From Nitrospirota bacterium (GTDB lineage Bacteria; Nitrospirota; Nitrospiria; 2-01-FULL-66-17), in assembly GCA_040757335.1 (NCBI GenBank), contig JBFLXB010000013.1:19289-83288 (forward strand): a DNA stretch of 64,000 bases, read 5' to 3'. The position numbers and the translations under genes were made by a program. Below, one piece after another: positions 25,511-34,464 of this stretch (its first letter is position 1; the number at the start of each line of letters is the position of its first letter). The notes beneath the pieces were generated by a model, which was not told the origin of the DNA, did no database searches, and saw only the letters and a program-made list of their open reading frames with translations.

Positions 25511-27832
25511 ATGACGCCAAAGAGCGACCGCTCCGCGGTTCGAAGGCTCACGCGCGGCGACGTATCGGCACGCGGCCTCAACGCGCTCTGTCCAGACATC
25601 AGCGACGAAGTTCGCCGGGATTTCCTGCGCCGCGTCGATCGCGAGTACCTGTCCCGCTACACACCGGAGCAGATCGCCTCCCATATCAGACTGGCGGCCC
25701 GCCTGGACGCGGAGAATCCGGTGGAAAGCCTCGTGGTGTCGCGAGGCGGCCGGCGATTCGAGATTGTCATCATCGCGTTCGACTACTTTGCGGAGTTCTC
25801 GATCCTCTGCGGACTGCTGGCCAGCTTCGGGCTGGACATTCAATCAGGCCAGGTTGATACCCTGCCCGCGCCGCGGACGACGCCCCTGGCGGGCCGCCCC
25901 CGGCGGCGGTCGCCGCACCCGCGGCGCATGATCGTCGACGTGTTCCAGGTTCGCGTGTCGGACGGCACGACGTTTGATGACGCGCGGCAGGCAGCGTTTC
26001 GGTCGGAGCTCCGCGCGCTGATCGCGCTGCTCGAAGGCGGCAAGGTCCACGAGGCCCGGGCCGCGGTGAATCGGCGGGTCGTGGAACGTCTTGCCGAGGC
26101 CCGCGCCCCGTTCATGGGTCCGTTGTATCCCATCGACGTGCGATTCGACAATCACGAGTCCGCCCAGTGGACGGTGATGGAGATCCGCGGCAAAGACACC
26201 CCGGCCTTTCTCTTTGCGTTCTCGAACGCCCTGGCGTTGCGGGGCATCTACATCCATCGGGTCGTGATCGACAACGTGGGGAGCGAAGTTCGCGACCGAC
26301 TGTTCCTCGCGGATTCGCGCGGCCGGAAGATCGCGGCGAAACGCGAACAGGATCTGCTGCGGGCCGCGAGTGTGATGATCAAACAGTTCACCCACTCGTT
26401 GCCATCGGCCCCCGACCCCGCGAGAGCCGTGGTGTCCTTCGACCTGTTCCTCGACAAGTTGATGGAGGGCGGCGCGTCCCGCTCGGTGGCGTTTCTCCTG
26501 AAGGCCGATGTTCGCGACCTCTTGGCGCGCTTGCTGGGCAGCAGCCAATTCCTCTGGGAAGATGTGTTGAGGATGCAGTTTGAGAATCTGCTTCCGATCC
26601 TCCGAGACTTCAAGACCGCGGCGCGGCTGCGAACCAAACGCACGATGGCAATCGAGTTGCACCGGTCCGTGATCCGCGCGCGGACGTTGGATCGCCAGAC
26701 CGATCTCCTCAACCAGTACAAGGACCGGGAGATGTTTCGGATCGACATGGCCCATCTCCTCGGATCTCCCGATCACCTGGTGGAGTTTTCACACGCGCTG
26801 ACCGATCTTGCCGACGTGGTGTTGGAGGAGGCGCTGCTCATCTGTCGGACGGCGCTCGATCGACGGTACGGCGTTCCCTTGCTGGAAGGCGGCGCGCCCT
26901 GTCCCGTTGCCATCTGCGGCCTCGGCAAATTCGGCGGGCGCGAAATGGGGTACGCCTCGGACATCGAAATCCTCTGCGTCTACGGAGGACCGGGACGGAC
27001 GCGAGGGCGTCATCCGACGGAGAACAGCGTCTACTTCGAGCGACTGGTGCAGGAGATTCGCGACGGCATCCAGGCCAGGCAGGAAGGGATCTTTCATATC
27101 GACCTGCGGCTCAGACCGTACGGAAGCGCTGGTCCGTTGGCGTCGCCGCTGGAGCAGATCCGGCGGTACTACAGTGCAACGGGTGAGGCGGCGCCGTTCG
27201 AGCGGCAGGCGCTGATCAAGCTACGTTGGGTCGCGGGCGACGAGGAGTTGGGCCGGGAAGTCGAGGCCCATCGCGATGAGTTCGTTTACAGCGATCAGGC
27301 GTGGGACTTGGACGCGGCGGTCGACCTCAGACTGCGCCAAATCAGGGAACTGGTGCAGTCCGGGACCACCAACGTGAAATACGGCCCCGGCGGTGTGATC
27401 GATATCGAGTACGCGGTGCAGTACCTGCAGGTGATGCACGGGAGGGCGCACCGGCAGGTGCGGACGCCGTCGACCTTGGAGGCGCTCGACGGCCTGTGGC
27501 GCGTCGGGGTGCTCTCGCGGAAGGAGCGTGAGCAGCTTCGCGAGGCGTACTTGTTTCTGCGTGCGTTGATCGACGGCCTTCGAATCGTGCGGGGGCACGC
27601 GCGCGATCTGGTCCTGCCGGCTCCGGGCTCGGACGACATGATGTTTCTGGCGCGACGGCTCGGTTATACCGGACCGAGCTGGACCCGCGAGGCTGCCAGG
27701 TTGGCGACGACGATACGCCGGCACATGGCCACGGCTCACCGTTTCTTCGTCACGCGGTTTGACCGCCGAGACGTTCTGCGCAACGCGGCCCGGATGATGG
27801 GCGACGTCCGCGGCCTCTCGAACAGCGAGTGA
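25511..27832 (+). CDS. ACT-domain GlnE-like nucleotidyltransferase
   Basis: A 773-residue protein. The N-terminal third holds two ACT-like regulatory segments (about residues 75-160 and 220-275, the second containing WTVMEIRGKDTPAFLF). The core has one GlnE/DUF294-type nucleotidyltransferase motif (GLGKFGGREMGYASDIEIL, about 470-490). A GlnD-UR-type helical domain follows (YGPGGVIDIEYAVQYLQ, about 630). Classical GlnE (about 950 residues) has two transferase domains; this protein has one plus ACT domains, as in GlnD. It probably adenylylates or de-adenylylates a nitrogen-metabolism target. It converges on a second GlnE-like gene and the two overlap by 97 bp. Confidence 0.85.
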   Translation: MTPKSDRSAVRRLTRGDVSARGLNALCPDISDEVRRDFLRRVDREYLSRYTPEQIASHIRLAARLDAENPVESLVVSRGGRRFEIVIIAFDYFAEFSILCGLLASFGLDIQSGQVDTLPAPRTTPLAGRPRRRSPHPRRMIVDVFQVRVSDGTTFDDARQAAFRSELRALIALLEGGKVHEARAAVNRRVVERLAEARAPFMGPLYPIDVRFDNHESAQWTVMEIRGKDTPAFLFAFSNALALRGIYIHRVVIDNVGSEVRDRLFLADSRGRKIAAKREQDLLRAASVMIKQFTHSLPSAPDPARAVVSFDLFLDKLMEGGASRSVAFLLKADVRDLLARLLGSSQFLWEDVLRMQFENLLPILRDFKTAARLRTKRTMAIELHRSVIRARTLDRQTDLLNQYKDREMFRIDMAHLLGSPDHLVEFSHALTDLADVVLEEALLICRTALDRRYGVPLLEGGAPCPVAICGLGKFGGREMGYASDIEILCVYGGPGRTRGRHPTENSVYFERLVQEIRDGIQARQEGIFHIDLRLRPYGSAGPLASPLEQIRRYYSATGEAAPFERQALIKLRWVAGDEELGREVEAHRDEFVYSDQAWDLDAAVDLRLRQIRELVQSGTTNVKYGPGGVIDIEYAVQYLQVMHGRAHRQVRTPSTLEALDGLWRVGVLSRKEREQLREAYLFLRALIDGLRIVRGHARDLVLPAPGSDDMMFLARRLGYTGPSWTREAARLATTIRRHMATAHRFFVTRFDRRDVLRNAARMMGDVRGLSNSE

Positions 27833-29394
27833 AAGACCTGATGGACCCGGCCCGCGTGCAGCCGATATTCGTCGAGGAGTTGCTGGGTGGCGGTCGCATC
27901 CGGCTTGTCGCGGTAGTCCAATCGCAACGCGCAGATTCGTAACTCCTCCGGATCAATGGGGAGGGAATGGGTCTGCAGTTCATGCACCATCTGGAGGCGA
28001 TGCTCCACGTTCCGGAGAAACCGATACGCGTCCGTCAACTGTCGAGAGGTGTCGGGTTCCAACAACTGATGGCGTCGAAGCGTGTCGAGCGCTTTCAGGG
28101 TATTACGCTCTCGGATAACCGGTAGCCTTCCACCGAAGAAGGCCTGGATCGACTGAACAATGAACTCGATTTCGCGAATGCCGCCGACTCCCAGTTTGAC
28201 GTTCCGCTCCAATTCGCCTTTGGCCCGTATCTTGCTGTTAATCGTCTCCTTCACTGCGCGGACCTCTGCGAGGTCGTTGAGCGAAAACGGCTGACGGAAG
28301 ACGAACGACGACACCCGGCGGAGGAACTCCTGCCCGAGCCGTCGGTTTCCTGCCACGGGCCACGCCTTCAGTAAGGCCAGTCGCTCCCAGGTGGCTCCGC
28401 GTTTGGTGTAATACCTGAGCGCCTCGCTGAGGTCGGAGGCGATGGGGCCGAATTGGCCTTCGGGGCGGAGGCGCAAATCCGTCCGATACACGTACCCCTC
28501 GTTGGTCACCTCGGTCAGCGCCGCGGTGATGGTTTGCGAGAGCCGTTGAAAATATTCCTGGTTCGAGATCCGCGTGGTTGGGCCGCCGGACGGTCGGCCG
28601 CTCGTGCTGCCGTCCGCTGAGTCGTAGAGGTAGATCAGATCAACATCAGAACTGAAGTTGAGCTCTCCGCCCCCGAGTTTTCCCATCCCCACGACCGTAA
28701 ACGCCGCTCGGCCGGGTCGTTTCCCGCGAGGCCTCCGCATCGGCGGGCCGTACTGCGCTCGGAGCAACTGGTCGCACAACTCGTAGATCTGTTGAATGAG
28801 AACCTCCGCCAGGACCGTGAGCGCTCCGGTGGTCTGAGCCACGCTCGATCGTCCCAGGAGGTCGCTGACCCCGATGCGCAGGAGCTCCTTTCGCTTGAAC
28901 ACGCTGAGGGTCCTCAGCTGTCCTTCCCGGGTCTTGAGCGTTCGCAACACCCCGGACAGTTCGCGGGCGAGCTCAACCCTGGTCCGGCGACCTTCGAGGA
29001 CTCCGGGGCCCGCGATCCAGTAGAGATACGGGGGAGTTCGAATCAGGATCTCGGAGAGGAAGGGGCTGCTGGCCAGGAGCTTGGCGAGCAACCACAACGT
29101 GTAGGGAGACGCCTTCAAATAGGAAAAGAGTTGGGCCTTGTTGTAGGACGCCTTGGTGAAGCGCTCGAAATAGGTGAGCGCCTGATCGGGATCGGGCGAT
29201 CGCCCCAGGCAGTCGAGCAACTCGTCGATCACCTCGGCCAGGAGGTGCCGCACGCGCGGTTCATCGGCGATGAGTTGGAGATTCGCGTCGGCCTTGGCGA
29301 CGTCTTTGAATCGGTAGGGCGTCAGCAACGCGGCGACCTGGTCGGGTTCCAGGCGAGCCGCGAGCAGGAGGTCCTTGGGCGTCAGTGGAGGCAA
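27736..29394 (-). CDS. GlnE-like glutamine synthetase adenylyltransferase, single-domain form
   Basis: About 552 residues with one nucleotidyltransferase domain (GMGKLGGGELNFSSDVDLIYLY, about 233-255) and the following PII-uridylylase-type helical domain (VKLGVGGIREIEFIVQSIQAFF). This matches the N-terminal, de-adenylylating half of classical GlnE. The TTG at 29394 (PPLTPKDLLLAARLE) is the best start because a strong promoter lies just upstream (TTGTCT, 17 bp, TATAAT). The frame stays open further 5', but that part looks non-coding and overlaps the AI-2E permease gene. With the convergent ACT-GlnE gene it may form a split GlnE system. Confidence 0.85.
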   Translation of the reverse strand: MPPLTPKDLLLAARLEPDQVAALLTPYRFKDVAKADANLQLIADEPRVRHLLAEVIDELLDCLGRSPDPDQALTYFERFTKASYNKAQLFSYLKASPYTLWLLAKLLASSPFLSEILIRTPPYLYWIAGPGVLEGRRTRVELARELSGVLRTLKTREGQLRTLSVFKRKELLRIGVSDLLGRSSVAQTTGALTVLAEVLIQQIYELCDQLLRAQYGPPMRRPRGKRPGRAAFTVVGMGKLGGGELNFSSDVDLIYLYDSADGSTSGRPSGGPTTRISNQEYFQRLSQTITAALTEVTNEGYVYRTDLRLRPEGQFGPIASDLSEALRYYTKRGATWERLALLKAWPVAGNRRLGQEFLRRVSSFVFRQPFSLNDLAEVRAVKETINSKIRAKGELERNVKLGVGGIREIEFIVQSIQAFFGGRLPVIRERNTLKALDTLRRHQLLEPDTSRQLTDAYRFLRNVEHRLQMVHELQTHSLPIDPEELRICALRLDYRDKPDATATQQLLDEYRLHAGRVHQVFHSLFERPRTSPIIRAALRRTSRRSNRVTKKR

Positions 29395-29457
29395 GATGTT
29401 CCGTGCACCGGTGGTCCGACGACCTCCCGGGTCGTCGCGATTGGAGAACCGAATTGC

Positions 29458-29486
29458 ATTATAGGAAGAACGGGTAGTGGAGACAA
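29458..29486 (-). promoter_or_regulatory. Sigma-70 promoter for the single-domain glnE-like gene
   Basis: On the minus strand, TTGTCT (29486-29481) and TATAAT (29463-29458) are separated by exactly 17 bp. It lies about 60 bp before the proposed TTG start at 29394 and argues against starts further upstream. Confidence 0.65.
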
Positions 29487-29572
29487 CACGCATCCGGACG
29501 GTCATGCCGCCGGGTGGTTTCTTTTCCCGAGGGTCTCGGCTACCATGTGGCGACCATTCGGATCTGCGCACG

Positions 29573-30658
29573 ATGGCTGACGTCCAACGCGACCTTCCCC
29601 GCGACATTCTCGCGGTCCTCTTCATCGGTGCCTTGATCGGTGTGTCGCTCTGGATTCTGCGCCCCTTCATTGCGGCGATCATTTGGGCGATGACGATCGT
29701 AGTGGCGAGCTGGCCCGTCATGCTGGCGGTGCAGGCCCGGCTGTGGGGCAAACGGACCCTCGCGGTGATGGTGATGACGCTGGTCCTACTGGGTGCTCTG
29801 ATCCTCCCGTTTCTGGCCGTGATCGGCACGATCGTGGCGAACGCGGACCCGATCGTGGAGTGGGTCCGCTCCATCAGTTTCGACGCGCTGCCCACTCCAC
29901 CGGAGTGGCTACGCGCGCTTCCGCTGGTCGGCGCGCCGATCGCCGAAGGCTGGGAGCGGATCGCGGCGGAGGGGATTCCGGACCTGTTCGCGAAAGCCGC
30001 GCCCTACGCGGACGACGTGGCCAAGTGGTTCGTCGCCCAGGTCGGCAACCTTGGCGTCTTGTTTGCGCACTCCTTGCTGACCATTGTCATCGCCGCGATC
30101 CTGTACGCCCAGGGCGAGACCGCGGCCGCGAGCGTGCGACGCTTCGCGGAACGGCTGGCGGGTGCGACCGGAGACGCGGCGGTCCGTCTGGCGGCGCAAG
30201 CCATTCGGGGCGTGGCGCTGGGCGTTGTGGTCACCGCATTGATCCAGGCGGGGATCGGCGGCCTGGGCCTTGCCATCGCCGGGGTGCCCTTCGCCGCGGT
30301 CCTCACCGGCCTCATGTTTTTCTTAGCCGTAGCCCAGTTGGGGGCCGTGCCCGTGTTGGTGCCCGCGGTGGTGTGGCTCTATTGGCGCGGCGACCCGACC
30401 TGGGGGACCTTCCTGCTGGTCGTGACAGTTGTGGTCGGCACGCTCGATAACATCCTGCGTCCGTTGTTGATCAAACAGGGCGCAAATCTTCCCCTCTTGC
30501 TCGTGTTTTCCGGCGTCATCGGCGGTCTGATCGCGTTCGGGCTCATCGGGATCTTCGTGGGCCCGGTCGTCCTCGCCGTGGCGTATTCGATGTTCGAGGC
30601 ATGGGTCAACGAAGGGCGCCAGGCCCAGCCAGCGCCCGCGGAACGAGAGCCGCGCTAA
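29573..30658 (+). CDS. AI-2E family transporter (PerM/YdiK type)
   Basis: A 361-residue membrane protein with about eight hydrophobic segments. The family motifs include IAAIIWAMTIVVASWP, the central amphipathic region and the C-terminal part (GTLDNILRPLLIKQGANLPLLLVFSGVIGGLIAFGLIGIFVGP). These permeases have been linked to autoinducer-2 export or Na+/H+ exchange; the real substrate is unknown here. The ATG at 29573 is chosen because the earlier in-frame start overlaps the glnE promoter. Convergent with the slipin gene, 12 bp apart. Confidence 0.93.
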   Translation: MADVQRDLPRDILAVLFIGALIGVSLWILRPFIAAIIWAMTIVVASWPVMLAVQARLWGKRTLAVMVMTLVLLGALILPFLAVIGTIVANADPIVEWVRSISFDALPTPPEWLRALPLVGAPIAEGWERIAAEGIPDLFAKAAPYADDVAKWFVAQVGNLGVLFAHSLLTIVIAAILYAQGETAAASVRRFAERLAGATGDAAVRLAAQAIRGVALGVVVTALIQAGIGGLGLAIAGVPFAAVLTGLMFFLAVAQLGAVPVLVPAVVWLYWRGDPTWGTFLLVVTVVVGTLDNILRPLLIKQGANLPLLLVFSGVIGGLIAFGLIGIFVGPVVLAVAYSMFEAWVNEGRQAQPAPAEREPR

Positions 30659-30670
30659 GCGCGGTGTGTG

Positions 30671-31438
30671 TCAGGCATCACGTTTCTTTATCGCCTCCAG
30701 GAACGGACCAACCACGTCCATCGGAAACGGAAAAAGGATGGTATTGCTCTTTTCGTTCGCCATGCCGGCGATGGTCTGCAGGTACCGCAACTGCAGGGCC
30801 TGGGGGCTGGCGCTGATTTTCTCCGCGGCCTGCACCAGTTTTTCCGCGGCCTGCAGTTCGCCCTCCGCGTGGATCACCTTGGCGCGTCGTTCGCGTTCGG
30901 CCTCGGCCTGGCGGGCGATGGCGCGCACCATGGTGGGATCGATGTCCACGTGTTTGATCTCCACGCTCGAGACCTTGATGCCCCAGGCGTCGGTCGAGGC
31001 GTCCAGGAGCCGCTGAATGTCTATGTTGAGCTTGTCGCGTTCCGCCAGCATCTCGTCGAGCTCGTGCTTGCCCAGCACGCTGCGCAACGTGGTCTGCGCG
31101 AGTTGCGAGGTGGCGGCCAGAAAATCCTCGACCTGGATGATGGCGCGTTGCGGATCGATCACGCGGAAGTACACCACCGCGTTGACCTTGACCGACACGT
31201 TGTCGCGCGAAATCACGTCCTGCGGCGGGACGTCCATGACCACGGTGCGCAGGTCCACGCGCACCATTTGTTGAATCCCCGGGATCACGATGATGAGCCC
31301 AGGCCCCTTGACACGCCAAAAACGGCCGAGCAGGAAAATCACGCCCCGCTGATACTCGCGCAGAACGCGGATCGACGCGAAGATCAGGAGCGCGAGCACC
31401 ACGAGCAGGACGCTGGTCGAGACGAATCCCATATTCAT
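30671..31438 (-). CDS. Slipin (stomatin-like SPFH protein)
   Basis: A 255-residue SPFH/band-7 protein. An N-terminal membrane segment (about residues 7-24) is followed by the SPFH domain ([40 protein letters not shown]) and a C-terminal coiled coil rich in Ala/Glu. It is classically paired with a long NfeD protease, whose gene ends 1 bp upstream, and they form a membrane-quality-control complex. The start ATG is at 31438. Confidence 0.95.
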   Translation of the reverse strand: MNMGFVSTSVLLVVLALLIFASIRVLREYQRGVIFLLGRFWRVKGPGLIIVIPGIQQMVRVDLRTVVMDVPPQDVISRDNVSVKVNAVVYFRVIDPQRAIIQVEDFLAATSQLAQTTLRSVLGKHELDEMLAERDKLNIDIQRLLDASTDAWGIKVSSVEIKHVDIDPTMVRAIARQAEAERERRAKVIHAEGELQAAEKLVQAAEKISASPQALQLRYLQTIAGMANEKSNTILFPFPMDVVGPFLEAIKKRDA

Positions 31439-31439
31439 G

Positions 31440-32741
31440 TCACCGGCCCTCCGTATTGAGCGGTTCCACCACCAACACCAAGCCGTCGCGGCCGATCACC
31501 CTGACGCGCTGGCCGGCCGCGACGGGAACTCTGGTCCGTGCCTGCCACTCTTCACTGTGGATGCGAATGCGACCCGCGTCCGCGAATGCCTCCAGCGCCA
31601 CACCGCTGGCTCCCAGCAGCTCCTCGGCGCCGCTCACCACGGCGCGGCGGCGGGCTTTGAGGGCCAGAGTGACGACCCCGGTGAAGAACGCCGCGCTGAG
31701 GGCTGCCACGGTCAGGACCAACGGCCACGCCACCGTGTATCCTTCGACGTCGGTGTCCATCAAGATGATGGATCCGACCACGAAGGCGATCACCCCGCCG
31801 ATCCCGAGCGCGCCAAAGCTCGGGAGAAACGCCTCTCCAACCATGAACGCGATGCCGAGGAGGATGAGCCCCAAACCCGCGTAGCTGATAGGCAGCACCT
31901 GGAAGGCGTAGAGCGCCAACAGCAGACAGATGCCGCCCATCACGCCGGGCAGCACGTACCCCGGGTTCCACAGCTCGAAGAACAGCCCGTAGACCCCCAG
32001 CAACAGCAAGATGTAGGCGATGTTGGGGTCGGTGATCACCGACAGCAAACGGTTGCGCCAGTCGGGCTCGAACGCATCGACCTGCATCGCGGTGGTGGAG
32101 AGCGTGATGGCGCGACCGTCGATCGTGACCGAGCGTCCGTCGAGCTTGGTGAGGAGATCGGGAACGTCGGTCGCCATCAGGTCCGCGACGTTCATCGTAA
32201 CGGCCTCGTCCGCCGGGAGGCTTGCGGCCGTGCGGACGGCGCGTTCCGCCCATTCCACGTTGCGCCCGCGCAACTGAGCCAGGCCGCGAATGTAGGCGAT
32301 CGCGTCGTTCAACGCCTTTTCTTCCATGCCGGGCTTGACGGTCTGGTCCTTATCGTCCGATTGCCGGCTCTCTTCCTTGCTCTCGTCCCGGGTGGGTTTT
32401 CGTTTGCCGGGAGCGGGTTCCTCGCTGCCGGGTGCTGGCGCGCCGATCTGCACGGGCGTTGCGGCTCCCAGATTGGTCCCAGGCGCCATCGCGGCGATGT
32501 GACTCGCATACAGAATGTACGTCCCGGCGCTCGCGGCGCGCGCACCGGACGGCGCGACAAACGTCGCCACTGGGACCGGGGACGCGAGGATGTCTTTGAT
32601 GATCGCCCGCGTGGCGGAATCGAGTCCGCCCGGGGTATCAAGCCGCAGGATCACGAGCATGGTTCCACGGGCGTGCGCCCTGGCCAAGCCGCGATGGAGG
32701 TAGTCGGCGGTGGCCGGACCGATCGGGCCGTCCCACGCCAA
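31440..32741 (-). CDS. NfeD-family membrane serine protease, frameshifted at its N-terminus
   Basis: This frame encodes 433 residues: a ClpP-like Ser/Lys protease domain ([61 protein letters not shown], with the catalytic Ser in ASAG and a downstream Lys), about five membrane helices, and a C-terminal NfeD OB domain ([20 protein letters not shown]). The expected signal peptide is not in this frame; it lies directly upstream in the next frame (32742-32868). One extra base near 32742 accounts for this. It pairs with the slipin. Real mutation, sequencing error and recoding are all possible. Confidence 0.85.
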   Translation of the reverse strand: MAWDGPIGPATADYLHRGLARAHARGTMLVILRLDTPGGLDSATRAIIKDILASPVPVATFVAPSGARAASAGTYILYASHIAAMAPGTNLGAATPVQIGAPAPGSEEPAPGKRKPTRDESKEESRQSDDKDQTVKPGMEEKALNDAIAYIRGLAQLRGRNVEWAERAVRTAASLPADEAVTMNVADLMATDVPDLLTKLDGRSVTIDGRAITLSTTAMQVDAFEPDWRNRLLSVITDPNIAYILLLLGVYGLFFELWNPGYVLPGVMGGICLLLALYAFQVLPISYAGLGLILLGIAFMVGEAFLPSFGALGIGGVIAFVVGSIILMDTDVEGYTVAWPLVLTVAALSAAFFTGVVTLALKARRRAVVSGAEELLGASGVALEAFADAGRIRIHSEEWQARTRVPVAAGQRVRVIGRDGLVLVVEPLNTEGR

Positions 32742-32868
32742 GCAACACGGCGCTGGGCGCGGAGCTCGCGGTCACAGCGACTTGTTCGGCCGCAAAGACT
32801 AGCGGACCAATCGCGAGTGCTCCCAGCCCGAGCGCAAGCCAGTCTTGCAGGCGAGGTTGACGCCCCAT
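32742..32868 (-). pseudogene. Displaced signal peptide of the NfeD gene (+1 frame)
   Basis: ATG 32868 starts MGRQPRLQDWLALGLG followed by ALAIGPLVFAAEQ, a good signal peptide, and runs to VLL, exactly where family members continue into the protease domain. Skipping one C near 32742 joins it in frame to AWDGPIGP at 31440-32741. Alone it is not a credible gene. Confidence 0.65.
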
Positions 32869-33014
32869 AGCCACAACTTACCAAAGACGCTCGTCAAAGC
32901 GCATCCCCAACCGTGAGGCCCGCTCCGCGAGGCTACAGCGCTTGACGCTGGCTGACGAGTCTTCGTATACTGCGACCGTTCGTTCGGCTCTTAGCGGTGG
33001 AGGAACCATCCCCC

Positions 33015-33230
33015 ATGAAGACCGTCAGCACCGAACACGCCAAGCAGGAACTCGGCCGTCTCGTGCAGCACTCGGTCAAGGGGCACGAGGCCTTCCGCAT
33101 CACGCACGAAGCCGGTGACGCGGTTCTGCTGTCCAGTGAAGACTACGAGACGCTGATTGAAGCGATCGAGGCGTTGAGCGTGTCGTCGCAGCCCTCGATA
33201 ACCCCACGCGTCGAACGGCCTCGCCGGTAA
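33015..33230 (+). CDS. Phd/YefM-type antitoxin, apparently without a toxin
   Basis: A 71-residue protein matching the type II Phd/YefM antitoxin fold (MKTVSTEHAKQELGRLVQ, then VLLSSEDYETLIEAIEAL). The ATG at 33015 has GGAGG about 11 bases upstream; an in-frame GTG at 32997 is possible. No toxin-size frame follows before gpsA, and the preceding gene is divergent. It may regulate a distant toxin or be a relic. Confidence 0.75.
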   Translation: MKTVSTEHAKQELGRLVQHSVKGHEAFRITHEAGDAVLLSSEDYETLIEAIEALSVSSQPSITPRVERPRR

Positions 33231-33384
33231 CCCGGCGGTTCCTTTCTCTATCCTCCAGAACCCTTCTCGGAGTTCGGTTCGTAGTCTGCGACGTTTCTTG
33301 CCGCGTTCGGCATGATCTGTTACAGTCGCACGCGGAGCCTTTTTCATCAAGGATTTCATCAGGGATGATGATCTCGCCATCGGG

Positions 33385-34464
33385 ATGTCTGCCGGGGACG
33401 GAGGGCCTGTGACCGACCGCGGCGTTGCCGTCATCGGGGCCGGGGCCTGGGGTACGGCGCTCGCGCACTTGATCGCAGGCACCGGTCGACCCGTGCGGTT
33501 GTGGTGCTACGAACCCGAGGTGGCGGAGGCCATCGCCGCGCGGCGGGAAAACACCCGGTATTTGCCCGGGATCGCGCTCGCGTCGGGGATCGCGCCCACC
33601 ACCGACCTTGCCGCTGCCGTCTCGGACGCCGAGGCCGTGCTGATGGTCGTGCCTTCTCATGCGCTCCGCGGGGTGTTTTCCCGCGTGGCGTCGGTGCTGC
33701 CCACCGAGGTGCCGGTGGTCTCGGCGACCAAGGGGATCGAAGTCGACTCACTGGCGCTCATGACCGACGTGATGCGCGAGCTGTTGCCGGCCGGGCGTCG
33801 ACATCCGCTCGCCGTGCTCTCCGGGCCCTCGTTTGCGGCCGAGGTCGCCAAGGGCCACCCCACCGCGGTCACGCTCGCGTGCCGCGACCCCAACGTCGCG
33901 CGCCAGCTGCAGGAGCTGTTGACCACGACGGCCTTCAAGTTGTTCACGACGCCGGACGTGATCGGCGTGCAGATCGGCGGCGCGCTCAAGAACGTGATCG
34001 CCCTGGCGGCGGGGGGGTCGGACGGCCTCGGCTTCGGCGCCAACACGCGCGCGGCGTTGATCACCCGCGGCCTGGCGGAAATCTCGAGATTGGGCGTGGC
34101 CATGGGCGGCCAGCCCTGGACGTTTTCCGGGTTGTCGGGTCTCGGCGATCTGATCCTGACGTGTACCGACCGGCAGAGCCGTAACTTCACCGTGGGCTAC
34201 CGCATCGGCCGCGGCGAGACGTTGGACGCGATTGTCCGCGGCGCGAGCACCGTGGCGGAGGGGGTCATGACGACTCGCGCCGCCTACGCCCTGTCCAGAA
34301 AGCACCGCGTGCTCATGCCGATCGTCGAGCAAGTCTACGCCGTGTTGTACGAAGGGAAAGACCCCCGCAAGGCCGTGACCGACCTGATGGAGCCGTCCGT
34401 GGGCGACGAGCTGTTTCGCCCGCCGGAGCGGGGCGGGTGGGGTAACGGCACGGCCGCCGGGTGA
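33385..34464 (+). CDS. gpsA: NAD(P)+-dependent glycerol-3-phosphate dehydrogenase
   Basis: A 359-residue cytoplasmic enzyme that reduces dihydroxyacetone phosphate to sn-glycerol-3-phosphate for phospholipid synthesis. It has the N-terminal Rossmann motif GAGAWGTALAHL, the substrate-domain signature SGPSFAAEVAKG, and the catalytic lysine region GGALKNVIALAAG. Starts at ATG 33385 or GTG 33409 are possible. The Na/Pi symporter gene starts within its stop (TGATG), so they form an operon. A respiratory-type GlpD is at 59009. Confidence 0.95.
   Translation: MSAGDGGPVTDRGVAVIGAGAWGTALAHLIAGTGRPVRLWCYEPEVAEAIAARRENTRYLPGIALASGIAPTTDLAAAVSDAEAVLMVVPSHALRGVFSRVASVLPTEVPVVSATKGIEVDSLALMTDVMRELLPAGRRHPLAVLSGPSFAAEVAKGHPTAVTLACRDPNVARQLQELLTTTAFKLFTTPDVIGVQIGGALKNVIALAAGGSDGLGFGANTRAALITRGLAEISRLGVAMGGQPWTFSGLSGLGDLILTCTDRQSRNFTVGYRIGRGETLDAIVRGASTVAEGVMTTRAAYALSRKHRVLMPIVEQVYAVLYEGKDPRKAVTDLMEPSVGDELFRPPERGGWGNGTAAG

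Noticed and set aside
29395..29895. N-terminal extension of the single-domain GlnE-like protein
   Set aside because: It overlaps the AI-2E permease coding region and a strong promoter, and its residues look non-coding.
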